From: Bacillus amyloliquefaciens DSM 7 = ATCC 23350
GTDB taxonomy: Bacteria; Bacillota; Bacilli; Bacillales; Bacillaceae
Direction: 5' to 3'
DNA: 64,000 bases
Assembly (NCBI RefSeq): GCF_000196735.1
Contig: NC_014551.1
Location: forward strand, 3,777,001 to 3,841,000
The notes under the pieces are model-generated. The model saw nothing but the letters and a program-made list of their open reading frames with translations. It was not told the origin of the DNA and made no database searches. Both the position numbers and the translations under genes were made by a program. Below are positions 25,958 through 34,928 of this stretch, piece after piece; the first letter of the stretch is position 1, and every line of letters begins with the position of its first letter.

Positions 25958-27751
25958 ATGAACAGCAATAATAAGAGATTTAAACTGGTTGATTTATTTG
26001 CTGGTGCTGGAGGTCTAAGCAAAGGATTTGAGCAAACTGGCTGCTTTGAAACAATTGGAGCGGTAGAAATAAATCAAGCAGCTATTGAAACTTATGTTTA
26101 TAACCACGGCGGAAACAGAGACATTATTATTAGGCCGGACGAAAGTGATACCAGTGACATTAGTAAAATCGACTTCCGTAAATGGAAGAAGAGCAAAAAC
26201 ATTGATCCTAATTTGTTAACAATTATTGGCGGACCTCCTTGTCAAGGATTTTCCAATGCTAATAGGCAGAAAAATTATCTGATATCAGGAAATAATCAGC
26301 TTGTTATAGAGTTTTTTCGTGCTATTGATGAGATCCGGCCAGCTGCATTTCTTATGGAGAATGTGCCATCGATGAACTCAGATAAACATAAATTTTTCAT
26401 CACAAAACATTTAGATAATTCGCGCTTTGCATATAGCTCTTTAGAACATTTAACTTGCTTATTTAATACATCAAAAGAAAAGTTGATTGAAAATAAGTTT
26501 TTAATGGATGATAAGATAATTCTAATGGAGTCAGTTGAAATATCACTAAGTCATATTTGGAGAAAAATCATCGATGGTTCAACTCCCCCTAAACCAATAA
26601 TTGGGGATCATAACTACTTATCCCGCTTGAAAAGTATATCAAAAAAAATTATAAAGACAGAAGGTAATCCTAGCTTGTCACTAAAGGAAAAAAAAGATAT
26701 TATTCGAATTATTGAGTTGATTAATCAACAACTAAAAACCTTCCAAGCAGATGGAGATCACCTAAGCACTAAAGATATAGTTTCTCGTGGAAAAGCAGCA
26801 CTCCAATTGCTGCTTGAGGATTTTGAGGAATTTGATAAATGCGCTAAAAAAGATATCACTAACTTTATGAGTTTAAATCTAATACTGTTAAGAATAAAAG
26901 AACTAAATGATGAAAAAATTAGATATGAGCTTTATATAGATGATACACATAAGGATAATATTAAAATCATTGCAAAGGTTTGGTCTTATAATATTGTAAA
27001 ATATCTTGAAATGGCATTCCACCAAATTGGATATAATACTGATTTCGGGGTCTTAACAGCTACAGACTTTGGCGTACCACAAATAAGAAGAAGGTTTATC
27101 ATCCTTGGTGTTAGAAATGATTTATTTGAGAACAGTCCGAAACTTCCCGATGCGTTGGTACACTCAACACCTTTTACAGTAAGGGATGCAATACAGGATT
27201 TAGCCGATATAACGCCCCTTACAGATATGGAAAAAGCTAAACCATTAGATTATATAGAATCAGATGCGCAGGCATCGCCTATGCTTCGATATTTCAGAAA
27301 AGATGCTGATAAAGGGTTGATTGATAATCATATAAATACTGAAAGCCGTCAGCTAAGTAAAACTCGTTTTGAAGCAATACTTCAATTGAAAGGTAAAAAT
27401 TTCCACAGTCTTAATGATGAGTTAAAAACAACCTACTCTGATGTGTCTAGAACACAGAATACAATCTATTTAAGACTAGACTATGGCAGTCCATCTCCTA
27501 CAGTCGTTAACGTAAGGAAATCAATGTGGAGTCATCCAGAAAAAGCTAGAGCAATAAGTATTCGCGAGGCAGCCCGTCTGCAATCATTTCCAGATAATTT
27601 TAAATTTAGAGGGACAAAAGATCAGCAATATCAACAAGTAGGGAATGCAGTTCCCCCTTTGCTTGGACGTGCAGCAGCCGAGGCATTATTAAATGCTATG
27701 GGTGTTGAGCCTACTATCTCACTTAAAAATGAATTATTAGATTTAGAATAA
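25958..27751 (+). CDS. DNA (cytosine-5-)methyltransferase, large Dcm-like protein with insertion
   Basis: A 597-aa C5 methyltransferase: the modification enzyme of the island. Motif I DLFAGAGGLSKGF, motif IV GGPPCQGFSN (catalytic Cys95), motif VI MENVPS, motif VIII PQIRRRF, motif IX RLQSFPDNF and motif X QVGNAVPPLLG are all intact. Between VI (about residue 136) and VIII (about 375) are some 200 extra, lysine/glutamate-rich, mostly helical residues, far more than the usual short link. The target-recognition part lies between VIII and IX. ATG 25958 is preferred; a TTG codon at 25949 also opens the frame. The gene is followed by its own terminator. Confidence 0.93.
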   Translation: MNSNNKRFKLVDLFAGAGGLSKGFEQTGCFETIGAVEINQAAIETYVYNHGGNRDIIIRPDESDTSDISKIDFRKWKKSKNIDPNLLTIIGGPPCQGFSNANRQKNYLISGNNQLVIEFFRAIDEIRPAAFLMENVPSMNSDKHKFFITKHLDNSRFAYSSLEHLTCLFNTSKEKLIENKFLMDDKIILMESVEISLSHIWRKIIDGSTPPKPIIGDHNYLSRLKSISKKIIKTEGNPSLSLKEKKDIIRIIELINQQLKTFQADGDHLSTKDIVSRGKAALQLLLEDFEEFDKCAKKDITNFMSLNLILLRIKELNDEKIRYELYIDDTHKDNIKIIAKVWSYNIVKYLEMAFHQIGYNTDFGVLTATDFGVPQIRRRFIILGVRNDLFENSPKLPDALVHSTPFTVRDAIQDLADITPLTDMEKAKPLDYIESDAQASPMLRYFRKDADKGLIDNHINTESRQLSKTRFEAILQLKGKNFHSLNDELKTTYSDVSRTQNTIYLRLDYGSPSPTVVNVRKSMWSHPEKARAISIREAARLQSFPDNFKFRGTKDQQYQQVGNAVPPLLGRAAAEALLNAMGVEPTISLKNELLDLE

Positions 27752-27755
27752 CAAC

Positions 27756-27794
27756 AAGCTTGACGATAAAATCAGTATATCGTCAAGCTTTTTT
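27756..27794 (+). terminator. Intrinsic terminator after the C5 methyltransferase gene
   Basis: A perfect 13-bp stem AAGCTTGACGATA / TATCGTCAAGCTT with a short loop, then TTTT. It separates methylase expression from the downstream effector genes. Confidence 0.9.
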
Positions 27795-27888
27795 GATAAT
27801 TCTTGTTAAATCTTTTTAGAAAGATATACGTTTGGAATGAACTTATTTTATTATAGTTATATTAAAAAATTGAAAAACAGGGGGATTT

Positions 27889-29346
27889 ATGAACATTATA
27901 CTAACACGGCCATCAGCTGCACCAGTACTTCATGCACTCAGATCAATAGGTTATAAAGCAAAAACTGCAATTGCAGATATAGTTGATAATGCAATTGATG
28001 CTCAAGCCTCAAAAATCACATTACACTTTGAATATGATAAACTTAATGGCTATATTAAAATTGAAGATAATGGGAACGGTATGAGCGAAGAAGAAATACA
28101 GACTGCAATGAATATAGGAGCAAAAGATCCTAGAACTAAAAGATCACCAAATGAATTAGGCCGTTTTGGAATGGGGTTAAAAACTGCCTCATTTTCATTA
28201 GGAAAACGCTTAAGCGTTATAACAAAGAAAGATGGAGTATACCATGAGAGATGCTGGGATCTCGATTACGTATCTGAATGCAACGAATGGAATCTGTTGA
28301 CTTCTATACCTACTCCGGTTAAAGAAGTGGCGGGCGAAATTAATGGATCTAGTGGTACTGTCATAATAATTGATAAACTTGATCGTTATATGCGCAATAA
28401 AAAAATACAACGAAAAACTTTTTTTTCAAAAACCGCTCAAATTCAAAAACATCTTGAATTTGTTTTTCATGATCTTATAGACAATAACAAGATTATTATT
28501 TCTATAAACGATGTTGAATTAACTCCTTGGGACCCTTTTATGACTGAGCATCCCTCAATAATTGAAGGAGAAGAAACACTATGGAAATTGGATGGACATA
28601 AAATGAAAGTCAAGTATACAATTCTTCCCCATGCCTCCAAACTTACTCGCACTGAATTTAAAAAAGCAGGCGGCGAAAGAGGATGGAGAGATCACCAAGG
28701 TTTATACATATATAGGGAAAATCGCTTATTACACTATGGAGATTGGAGAAACCTTTTCCCAAAAGATACTCAATCTCAATTAGCCAGAGTACGAATTGAC
28801 ATCTCTAATGAAGCGGATTCTGATTGGCACGTTGATGTTAAGAAGTCAATGGTTACAATACCCGAACAAGCCATAAAAATCTTACGTCCAATTGCCAAAG
28901 AAGCAAGAGATATCTCTAGAGAGATATCTTACTTCAGGACACAGTCTTCAATAGCTGGAAGCAAAATTAAAGGCAGCTTAAATACTTGGGAACAGTCTGG
29001 GAAAGATTCAGAATCCCCTTTTGTTTTAAATAAAAGTCATCCAATTTATTTAGAGTTATTAAAGATGTTGAATGAAGAACAAGCGCGAATGCTGAACTTT
29101 TTTTTGAAATTAATTGAAATAGGTTCACCTGTAAATATTATAGCAGTACCACAATTAGAAGATGAAATTCAAAATTTTACAGACCAACAGTTAGAAATGG
29201 TTCATCGCTTTGCTGAAACAATGACTCAACTTGGCCTTTTAAATACAAAAAAAGAAATTATCGAAGCACTAATGACTCAACCTGGTTTTGAGATGTTTAA
29301 TAAAAGCACACTGAAATATATTCTAGAAAAGGAGAGCAAAGAATGA
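27889..29346 (+). CDS. GHKL ATPase, MutL/MORC-like (restriction-associated)
   Basis: A 485-aa protein with an N-terminal GHKL ATPase domain: N-box IADIVDNAIDA (residues 28-38), DNGNGM (G1 box, 60-65), GRFGMGLKTASFSLG (G2 box, 91-105) and a GSSGTVIII strand. At the N-box position where MutL has its catalytic Glu, this protein has Asp30. A second S5-like domain follows, then a helical C-terminal part. Such ATPases were linked to restriction-modification operons and to the origin of eukaryotic MORC proteins by Iyer, Abhiman and Aravind (2008). GGGGGAT precedes ATG 27889. Its stop overlaps the next start (ATGA), so the two are coupled. It probably acts as an ATP-driven DNA clamp. Confidence 0.9.
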   Translation: MNIILTRPSAAPVLHALRSIGYKAKTAIADIVDNAIDAQASKITLHFEYDKLNGYIKIEDNGNGMSEEEIQTAMNIGAKDPRTKRSPNELGRFGMGLKTASFSLGKRLSVITKKDGVYHERCWDLDYVSECNEWNLLTSIPTPVKEVAGEINGSSGTVIIIDKLDRYMRNKKIQRKTFFSKTAQIQKHLEFVFHDLIDNNKIIISINDVELTPWDPFMTEHPSIIEGEETLWKLDGHKMKVKYTILPHASKLTRTEFKKAGGERGWRDHQGLYIYRENRLLHYGDWRNLFPKDTQSQLARVRIDISNEADSDWHVDVKKSMVTIPEQAIKILRPIAKEARDISREISYFRTQSSIAGSKIKGSLNTWEQSGKDSESPFVLNKSHPIYLELLKMLNEEQARMLNFFLKLIEIGSPVNIIAVPQLEDEIQNFTDQQLEMVHRFAETMTQLGLLNTKKEIIEALMTQPGFEMFNKSTLKYILEKESKE

Positions 29347-32018
29347 ATATAAATTTCAACTTATTGGATTTTCATTTCCAGACAATTCACTCCAGTATGG
29401 AAGCTCACGGCCATAATCGAGATCAAGCTGCGGAAGAAGCTTTTGATTATGCCTTAAACATTCTTAATATAAAAGAAATCTCTCAAACTGAGAGAGAAAA
29501 AGCAAAAGCAAAAATCTTTTTCAAATATAAAATTGGGATGGAGTTGCCAAATAAAATTAGTGTGTTAGACGGAAAAAACAGAGATAACTGGTATTCACCA
29601 TCAAAGAAAGCAACTTTTTACTTTTGGAATCGATATAGAAGATATTTGCTCGATAAAAAACAATGGGATTTTGAAACTGTGGATTCTATTGATAAATCAA
29701 CTGATAAGATACTAGAATTCCTCGGTAATCCTGAGAACCCAAATCCTTTTGACAAAAGAGGGCTGGTTTTAGGATATGTTCAATCAGGAAAAACTGCAAA
29801 TTTTACAGGTCTTATAAATAAAGCATTTGATGTCGGTTATAAATTAATCATTGTCCTCGCAGGAATTCATAACGATCTGCGGACTCAGACCCAAATAAGA
29901 TTAGAAGAAGAAGTTGTTGGTAATCGTACAGATAAGAGCGGGTGCCCAGTTGGCGTAGCTGAAATCAGACCAAATAATGATGATCATATTATTGGAACAT
30001 GGACTACCGAAAAGCATGATATATCTGCTCGCACAACCCCTCAAGTGTCCCATCTGAATAAGCCAACTTTAATGGTCGTTAAGAAAAACAAGTCAGTATT
30101 GGAAACACTTATTGAACAATTAATCAATCATAGAAGACTTTATCAATTAGATATACCGGTCTTAATAATTGATGATGAAGCAGACCAAGCCTCAATTGAT
30201 ACGGCGGACAAGATAAAAGAAGAAGAACCAAAAACAATTAATAAATTAATTAGACAGCTATTAGATATTTTTCCACGCAGAAATTATGTCGGTTATACTG
30301 CTACTCCTTTTGCAAACTTGTTAATCGATGTAACTTCTGAAACAGAGGCTGAAGGCAAGGATCTTTATCCTAAAGATTTTCTAATTGGTCTGCCAAAACC
30401 AACAGGATATTGTGGGCCTGAAGAGTTTTTTAACACTGAAGAAAACTCTAATTATAGTAAACCTAGTTTAATTAAGTATTTAGATAGTGATGAAGAGAAA
30501 CTCATTGGGTCAATAAAAAAAGTGGACGACTTAGAAATATTTGATTCCGTTCCAAGTCAAATGAAAAAAGCGATTTTATCCTTTTTAATCACTATTGCGA
30601 TAAGAAATCTAAGAGGCCAGAAAAAAAAGCATAATTCAATGCTCATCCATATCTCCAGATTAAAGGGTGTTCAAACCTATATTAAAGATGTAATCGCTGA
30701 AGAATTCGCGTCTTATACAGATTCTATACTTTATGACCAATACAGTCCTATAATAGATGAACTTAAATTTATTTATGATCATGAAATAACTAAAACAACG
30801 GAAGAATGGGATAACAGTATCAAGACCTTTGAATGGAACACTGTATTAAAAGAGATAAAAAAAAGCATTATAACAGTACAATTATTTGCAATTAATGGCG
30901 ACAGTAGCGATGCTTTAGATTATCACAGCTATAAAGAAGACGGGCTAAATGTTATTGCAATTGGAGGAGACAAACTTTCAAGGGGCCTTACCCTTGAAGG
31001 ATTAAGCATTACATACTATACACGCAATACTCTTATGTATGATACATTAATGCAAATGGGCCGTTGGTTTGGTTATCGAGAAGGTTATATAGACCTTTGC
31101 CGGATTTATACATCAAAGACAATAGCAAACCATTTTGAACATCTGGCTATTGCTATGCAAAAGTTGCGTGAGGAACTTGATTATATGGCAGAAAAAAACA
31201 AAACGCCAATGCAATATGCAGTACGCATGTTAAGTCATGAAACAATGAGATTAACAAGTTTATTAAAAATGAAAATGGCGACTAATTATAATGCTCGTTT
31301 TGATGCAAGTCTGCAGCAGACAAGAGTTTTTAATGCTTCTGAAACTTTCTTTCGCAATAACATGAAGGCTGTGTCAGATCTTGTTTCTAACCTTACTTTT
31401 TCTACAATTCAGAGAAAAAAGTCTTTATATCACCTAGCTAAAAATGTGAATATACATACTATATTGAAATTCTTTCAAAAGTACCAAACTAGTGAGCATG
31501 CAACAATAGTTAAATCAAATTTACTATCAAATTATATAGCCCTTGCCAATAAAGAAAATAATGAACTGGAAAATTGGACAGTAGCAGTATTTGAAGGTCA
31601 AATGTCAAATCATATTGTACCTAACCATCCTGTTAAATTAGGAAGTTTATATCTATCAAATACCGTTATGCGTGGAGAGAAAGCACATGAATACAATAAA
31701 TCCAGAGAGCTAGTAGATATACGGGCAATTGTAGCAGATAACCAAGAATTTCTAGATTTGGATGAAAAAAAACTTGTCACCTCGAAATCAAAGAGGAAAA
31801 TGCGTGAAGAAAGAGACAAAACTCAAGGCTTTCTTATGATTTATCCTTTAAATCCAAACGTAAAAATATTTAGTGATTTAGAAATAAAATTTAGCGAAGA
31901 ACTCGTACCGATAGGAGTTGCCCTTTCTTTTCCCGGGACTAATATTGAAAATGATAAAGTCTATCAAATAAACAGCACGGTACCGCAGGTTCAAGGAGAA
32001 CAAAGTGGTTTTCAATAA
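29343..32018 (+). CDS. Z1-domain SF2-like ATPase (restriction-associated)
   Basis: An 891-aa protein. A helicase-type ATPase core has Walker A GYVQSGKTANF, Walker B IIDDEADQAS, motif III-like VGYTATPFANL and a second half with GGDKLSRGLTLEG and MGRWFGYREGY. The latter is the Z1 signature (RGLTLEGL...MQMGRWFGYR). Z1 proteins act with restriction nucleases, as in the NgoAVII and CglI systems where the Z1 ATPase partners the endonuclease. The start overlaps the MORC-like gene by four bases. It is predicted to translocate on DNA and trigger the nuclease of the island. Confidence 0.92.
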   Translation: MNINFNLLDFHFQTIHSSMEAHGHNRDQAAEEAFDYALNILNIKEISQTEREKAKAKIFFKYKIGMELPNKISVLDGKNRDNWYSPSKKATFYFWNRYRRYLLDKKQWDFETVDSIDKSTDKILEFLGNPENPNPFDKRGLVLGYVQSGKTANFTGLINKAFDVGYKLIIVLAGIHNDLRTQTQIRLEEEVVGNRTDKSGCPVGVAEIRPNNDDHIIGTWTTEKHDISARTTPQVSHLNKPTLMVVKKNKSVLETLIEQLINHRRLYQLDIPVLIIDDEADQASIDTADKIKEEEPKTINKLIRQLLDIFPRRNYVGYTATPFANLLIDVTSETEAEGKDLYPKDFLIGLPKPTGYCGPEEFFNTEENSNYSKPSLIKYLDSDEEKLIGSIKKVDDLEIFDSVPSQMKKAILSFLITIAIRNLRGQKKKHNSMLIHISRLKGVQTYIKDVIAEEFASYTDSILYDQYSPIIDELKFIYDHEITKTTEEWDNSIKTFEWNTVLKEIKKSIITVQLFAINGDSSDALDYHSYKEDGLNVIAIGGDKLSRGLTLEGLSITYYTRNTLMYDTLMQMGRWFGYREGYIDLCRIYTSKTIANHFEHLAIAMQKLREELDYMAEKNKTPMQYAVRMLSHETMRLTSLLKMKMATNYNARFDASLQQTRVFNASETFFRNNMKAVSDLVSNLTFSTIQRKKSLYHLAKNVNIHTILKFFQKYQTSEHATIVKSNLLSNYIALANKENNELENWTVAVFEGQMSNHIVPNHPVKLGSLYLSNTVMRGEKAHEYNKSRELVDIRAIVADNQEFLDLDEKKLVTSKSKRKMREERDKTQGFLMIYPLNPNVKIFSDLEIKFSEELVPIGVALSFPGTNIENDKVYQINSTVPQVQGEQSGFQ

Positions 32019-32035
32019 AAAATGAATTTACAGAA

Positions 32036-33025
32036 ATGTTTAATGAATCAATGCATCCTGTTCAGCCTGCTCCATTAAAACTAAGGCTTGTTTTGGTCGA
32101 TCCTGTTGCTGTTTTTGCAGGAATCAATCCAAGTTCAGAACAAAGGATTTTATTTATTACTGCTGGTAAAAAAGCATGGGGAAAAGAACAAATTATATCT
32201 TTACCTAAGTGGAAAGGCATGACTATTAGCTTTGATTTCCACTTTAAGATTGGACCTTTTGAAAACGAATATGTTGTAGCTATCAGCCAAGAAAAAGGGT
32301 ATGACACAGATGTATTTGTGTCTGTTTTACAAAATATTCTAGAAACAATCACTTTAAAGGCTGAAACAGAAGAATTATATCCTTTATTATATCGAACTTT
32401 AGATAAGTGGAAAGCTTTCTTTTCTAAAGGTGGGTATAAAAAATTAACAGAGGAACAACAAAAAGGACTTTTCGGCGAACTTTACTATATAAAAAAATGG
32501 ATTGAAAAAAACCCTGGAATTCCTCCAACTTTAATAAATTGCTGGGAAGGTCCCTTAACAGGTCGTTTGGATTTTAATATGTTACACCACTGTATTGAAA
32601 TAAAAACAGTAACAGAAAAAATAGGTAAGAAAGTGAAGATTTCCAATGAGACGCAACTAACCTTAACAGAGGCCGTACAATCTATATACTTGTATGTTTG
32701 CTTTATTGAGAATAGCCAAACCCATGGTACATCACTCGATTCAATGGTTAATACTATTAGAGACTTAATTGAAAGCATGTCTCAAGAAATATTACTGGTA
32801 TTTAATGAACTACTGATAAAAGCCGGTTATCGTGATGGGGAGTATGCTGAGAATCTCTTTGCAATTAACAGCGTTGAAGTCTATGATGCAAATGAGAATT
32901 TTCCCCGTATTTTACCGGAATCTCTTCACTCTGCTGTATCTCATGTTAGTTATTCTATAGATTTAAAAGCTTGTGAAGAGTTTTTATTACAAGAAAACCG
33001 TGCCTACAATACAAAATGGAGCTGA
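32036..33025 (+). CDS. PD-(D/E)XK-motif nuclease-like protein (DUF4420 type)
   Basis: A 329-aa protein with a nuclease-fold core: GLFGELYYIKKW (upstream Glu), GRLDFN (Asp) and HCIEIKTVTEK (ExK). This matches the 'PD-(D/E)XK motif protein' family found beside Z1 and AIPR genes, and it is the likely endonuclease. The start is doubtful. ATG 32036 has no ribosome-binding site, although the frame is open upstream to 31958 without any ATG, GTG or TTG. AAGGAG (31993-31998) is ideally placed for GTG 32005, but that frame stops after six codons. Removing one A from A6 (32017-32022) would join them. Confidence 0.85.
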   Translation: MFNESMHPVQPAPLKLRLVLVDPVAVFAGINPSSEQRILFITAGKKAWGKEQIISLPKWKGMTISFDFHFKIGPFENEYVVAISQEKGYDTDVFVSVLQNILETITLKAETEELYPLLYRTLDKWKAFFSKGGYKKLTEEQQKGLFGELYYIKKWIEKNPGIPPTLINCWEGPLTGRLDFNMLHHCIEIKTVTEKIGKKVKISNETQLTLTEAVQSIYLYVCFIENSQTHGTSLDSMVNTIRDLIESMSQEILLVFNELLIKAGYRDGEYAENLFAINSVEVYDANENFPRILPESLHSAVSHVSYSIDLKACEEFLLQENRAYNTKWS

Positions 33026-34845
33026 ATATTAATATGTTGGAACGACAGCTAGAAAGAAATTTTTTAGGTAATCTATTAAATATAGTACTAGAAAAAGCCG
33101 CAAAAGAAGGGAATTTCCAGAATGTTTTTCTAAATGAAATGCTTAAGTACATTGATAGCGAAAATGACCCTAATATTTTATATCCTCCCTATAAAAATAC
33201 ACATAAAAAAATTTTAGTAAATGCTTATTCCAACATTAAGGAGGAAAGCAGGCTTCAGTTGTATGTAGTAGATTATGATAGTGAACAAAGTGAAGATGAG
33301 ATGCTGACTATAACTATGTCTGAAATAAATTCTATAGCTGAAAAAGCAAAACGTTTCTATACAAATGCAAAATTGCTTTTTAACAATATAGATCCGTCTC
33401 AAGAATCCCATTCTCTCGCAAGAACAATTATAGAGAATGATATAAATAATATTGATATTATAGTTGTAACAAACAGGTTTTACAGATCAAATAAAATGGT
33501 CAAGTTAAACATACCGGGTATTAATGAAGTGCATGTTCATGTATGGGACGTCGAAAGAGCTTATCAACTGTACTCTGCCGATAATGGAGATCAGCTAACT
33601 TTTATTGATTTTAAAAGTCAGTTTGACGAAACTTTTGAGATGATGTATGTACCGGACAATAAGGCTAAGAATTTTGAATGTTATATTGGCTTTATCCCTG
33701 CAGAACTTTTAGCTAAAATTTACAATTTTTGGGGACCAAAATTAGTTGAAAGAAACGTTCGTTCCTTCCTGCAGGCACGTGCACAAACAAATAGAGGAAT
33801 TAGAGATACACTCAAAAATCCCGAGGAGCGTAAAATGTTTGTAGCCTATAACAATGGGATATCTTCTGTGGCCAGAAGCGGAGACATTGAAAAATCTGCT
33901 GAGGGCATCAACCTCTATACTATAAAAGGGCTTGATGGGTGGCAGATTGTAAACGGCGGACAGACTACGGCTTCTATTCACCGAGCTTACTTGGAAGGTA
34001 TTGATTTAAGTGATGTCTACATACAAACTAAATTAACAATATTGAAGGTAAGCAGTAAAAATGAAGACGAGCGAATTAAATTAGAAGATAACATGGTTGC
34101 TAAAATATCGGAATTTGCCAACACTCAAAACAAAATTAATAAGTCGGATCTTCTAGCCAACACTCGATTTATGTCAGAGATTGAAATGTTCTCCAGAAGC
34201 ACATGGATACCTGTCCATGATGGACGTAAAGCGGGTGAAAAATGGTATTTTGAACGTACTAGAGGCCAATATATGGTTGATGTTAACAGATTCAAGAAAG
34301 ATAAAGGATCAAATAACTTCAAAAAACAAAATCCTTCAGATAAAGTGCTTTCCAAAGTAGACCTGGCAAAGTATTTTATGTCTTGGGAAGGTTTCCCTCA
34401 CATTTCAAGTAAAGGAGGGGAAGCAGCTTTTAAAGAATTTATGGAACACAATTCGCTTTATTGGAAAACTGAAAAAAATGAAGATGGTAGAAAAAGCTTA
34501 AGCCTTGATGATTATAAAAAATTAATAGCGCGAGTTATTATTAACATGCGAGTACATGAAATTGTATCTGAACAAAAACTTAAAGGGTATAGAGCTAACG
34601 TTGTTTATTATTCCGTAGCAATCCTAAAAGAAATATATGGTGATCAAATAAGCCTAATTAAAGTTTGGGAAAACCAAAAATTATCAGATGTTTGGAACCC
34701 TATCATTGCAACTATCGCGAATGTTACTTTAAATTATTTAAGGGATTCTGCTGGAGAACGAAATGTTACACAGTGGGCTAAACAAGAAGCCTGTTGGGAT
34801 GAATTCAAAAAGGAACATAAGTCCACACTACAATATCTAAGATAG
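33016..34845 (+). CDS. AIPR-family protein (abortive-infection phage-resistance type)
   Basis: A 609-aa protein with the AIPR core: FVAYNNGISSVA, LDGWQIVNGGQTTASIHRA and ISEFANTQNKINKSDL. AIPR proteins are named after an abortive-infection phage-resistance protein and are frequent in restriction operons with Z1, MORC-like and PD-(D/E)XK partners. The biochemical activity is not established. ATG 33016 overlaps the preceding gene by 10 nt; ATG 33034 (MLERQLERNF) is an alternative. It closes the operon and a terminator follows. Confidence 0.9.
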   Translation: MELNINMLERQLERNFLGNLLNIVLEKAAKEGNFQNVFLNEMLKYIDSENDPNILYPPYKNTHKKILVNAYSNIKEESRLQLYVVDYDSEQSEDEMLTITMSEINSIAEKAKRFYTNAKLLFNNIDPSQESHSLARTIIENDINNIDIIVVTNRFYRSNKMVKLNIPGINEVHVHVWDVERAYQLYSADNGDQLTFIDFKSQFDETFEMMYVPDNKAKNFECYIGFIPAELLAKIYNFWGPKLVERNVRSFLQARAQTNRGIRDTLKNPEERKMFVAYNNGISSVARSGDIEKSAEGINLYTIKGLDGWQIVNGGQTTASIHRAYLEGIDLSDVYIQTKLTILKVSSKNEDERIKLEDNMVAKISEFANTQNKINKSDLLANTRFMSEIEMFSRSTWIPVHDGRKAGEKWYFERTRGQYMVDVNRFKKDKGSNNFKKQNPSDKVLSKVDLAKYFMSWEGFPHISSKGGEAAFKEFMEHNSLYWKTEKNEDGRKSLSLDDYKKLIARVIINMRVHEIVSEQKLKGYRANVVYYSVAILKEIYGDQISLIKVWENQKLSDVWNPIIATIANVTLNYLRDSAGERNVTQWAKQEACWDEFKKEHKSTLQYLR

Positions 34846-34858
34846 ATAACAATTTGAA

Positions 34859-34906
34859 AAACTCTTTTACGTGAGGAAGATATCAACGAAAAAGAGTTTT
34901 TTTATT
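34859..34906 (+). terminator. Intrinsic terminator closing the defence operon
   Basis: AACTCTTTTacgtg...cgaAAAAGAGTT followed by seven Ts. It may also serve the convergent arabinanase gene. Confidence 0.8.
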
Positions 34907-34928
34907 CTAAATAACGTCTCTGATTAAA

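Noticed and set aside
25356-34845. Prophage or integrative element
   Set aside because: No integrase, transposase, phage structural gene, tRNA or visible attachment repeat is present; the block contains only restriction/defence genes.
25356-34845. DISARM or BREX system
   Set aside because: There is no DUF1998, PLD or SNF2 DrmD gene and no PglZ/BrxC. The gene set fits the MORC/Z1/AIPR restriction type instead.
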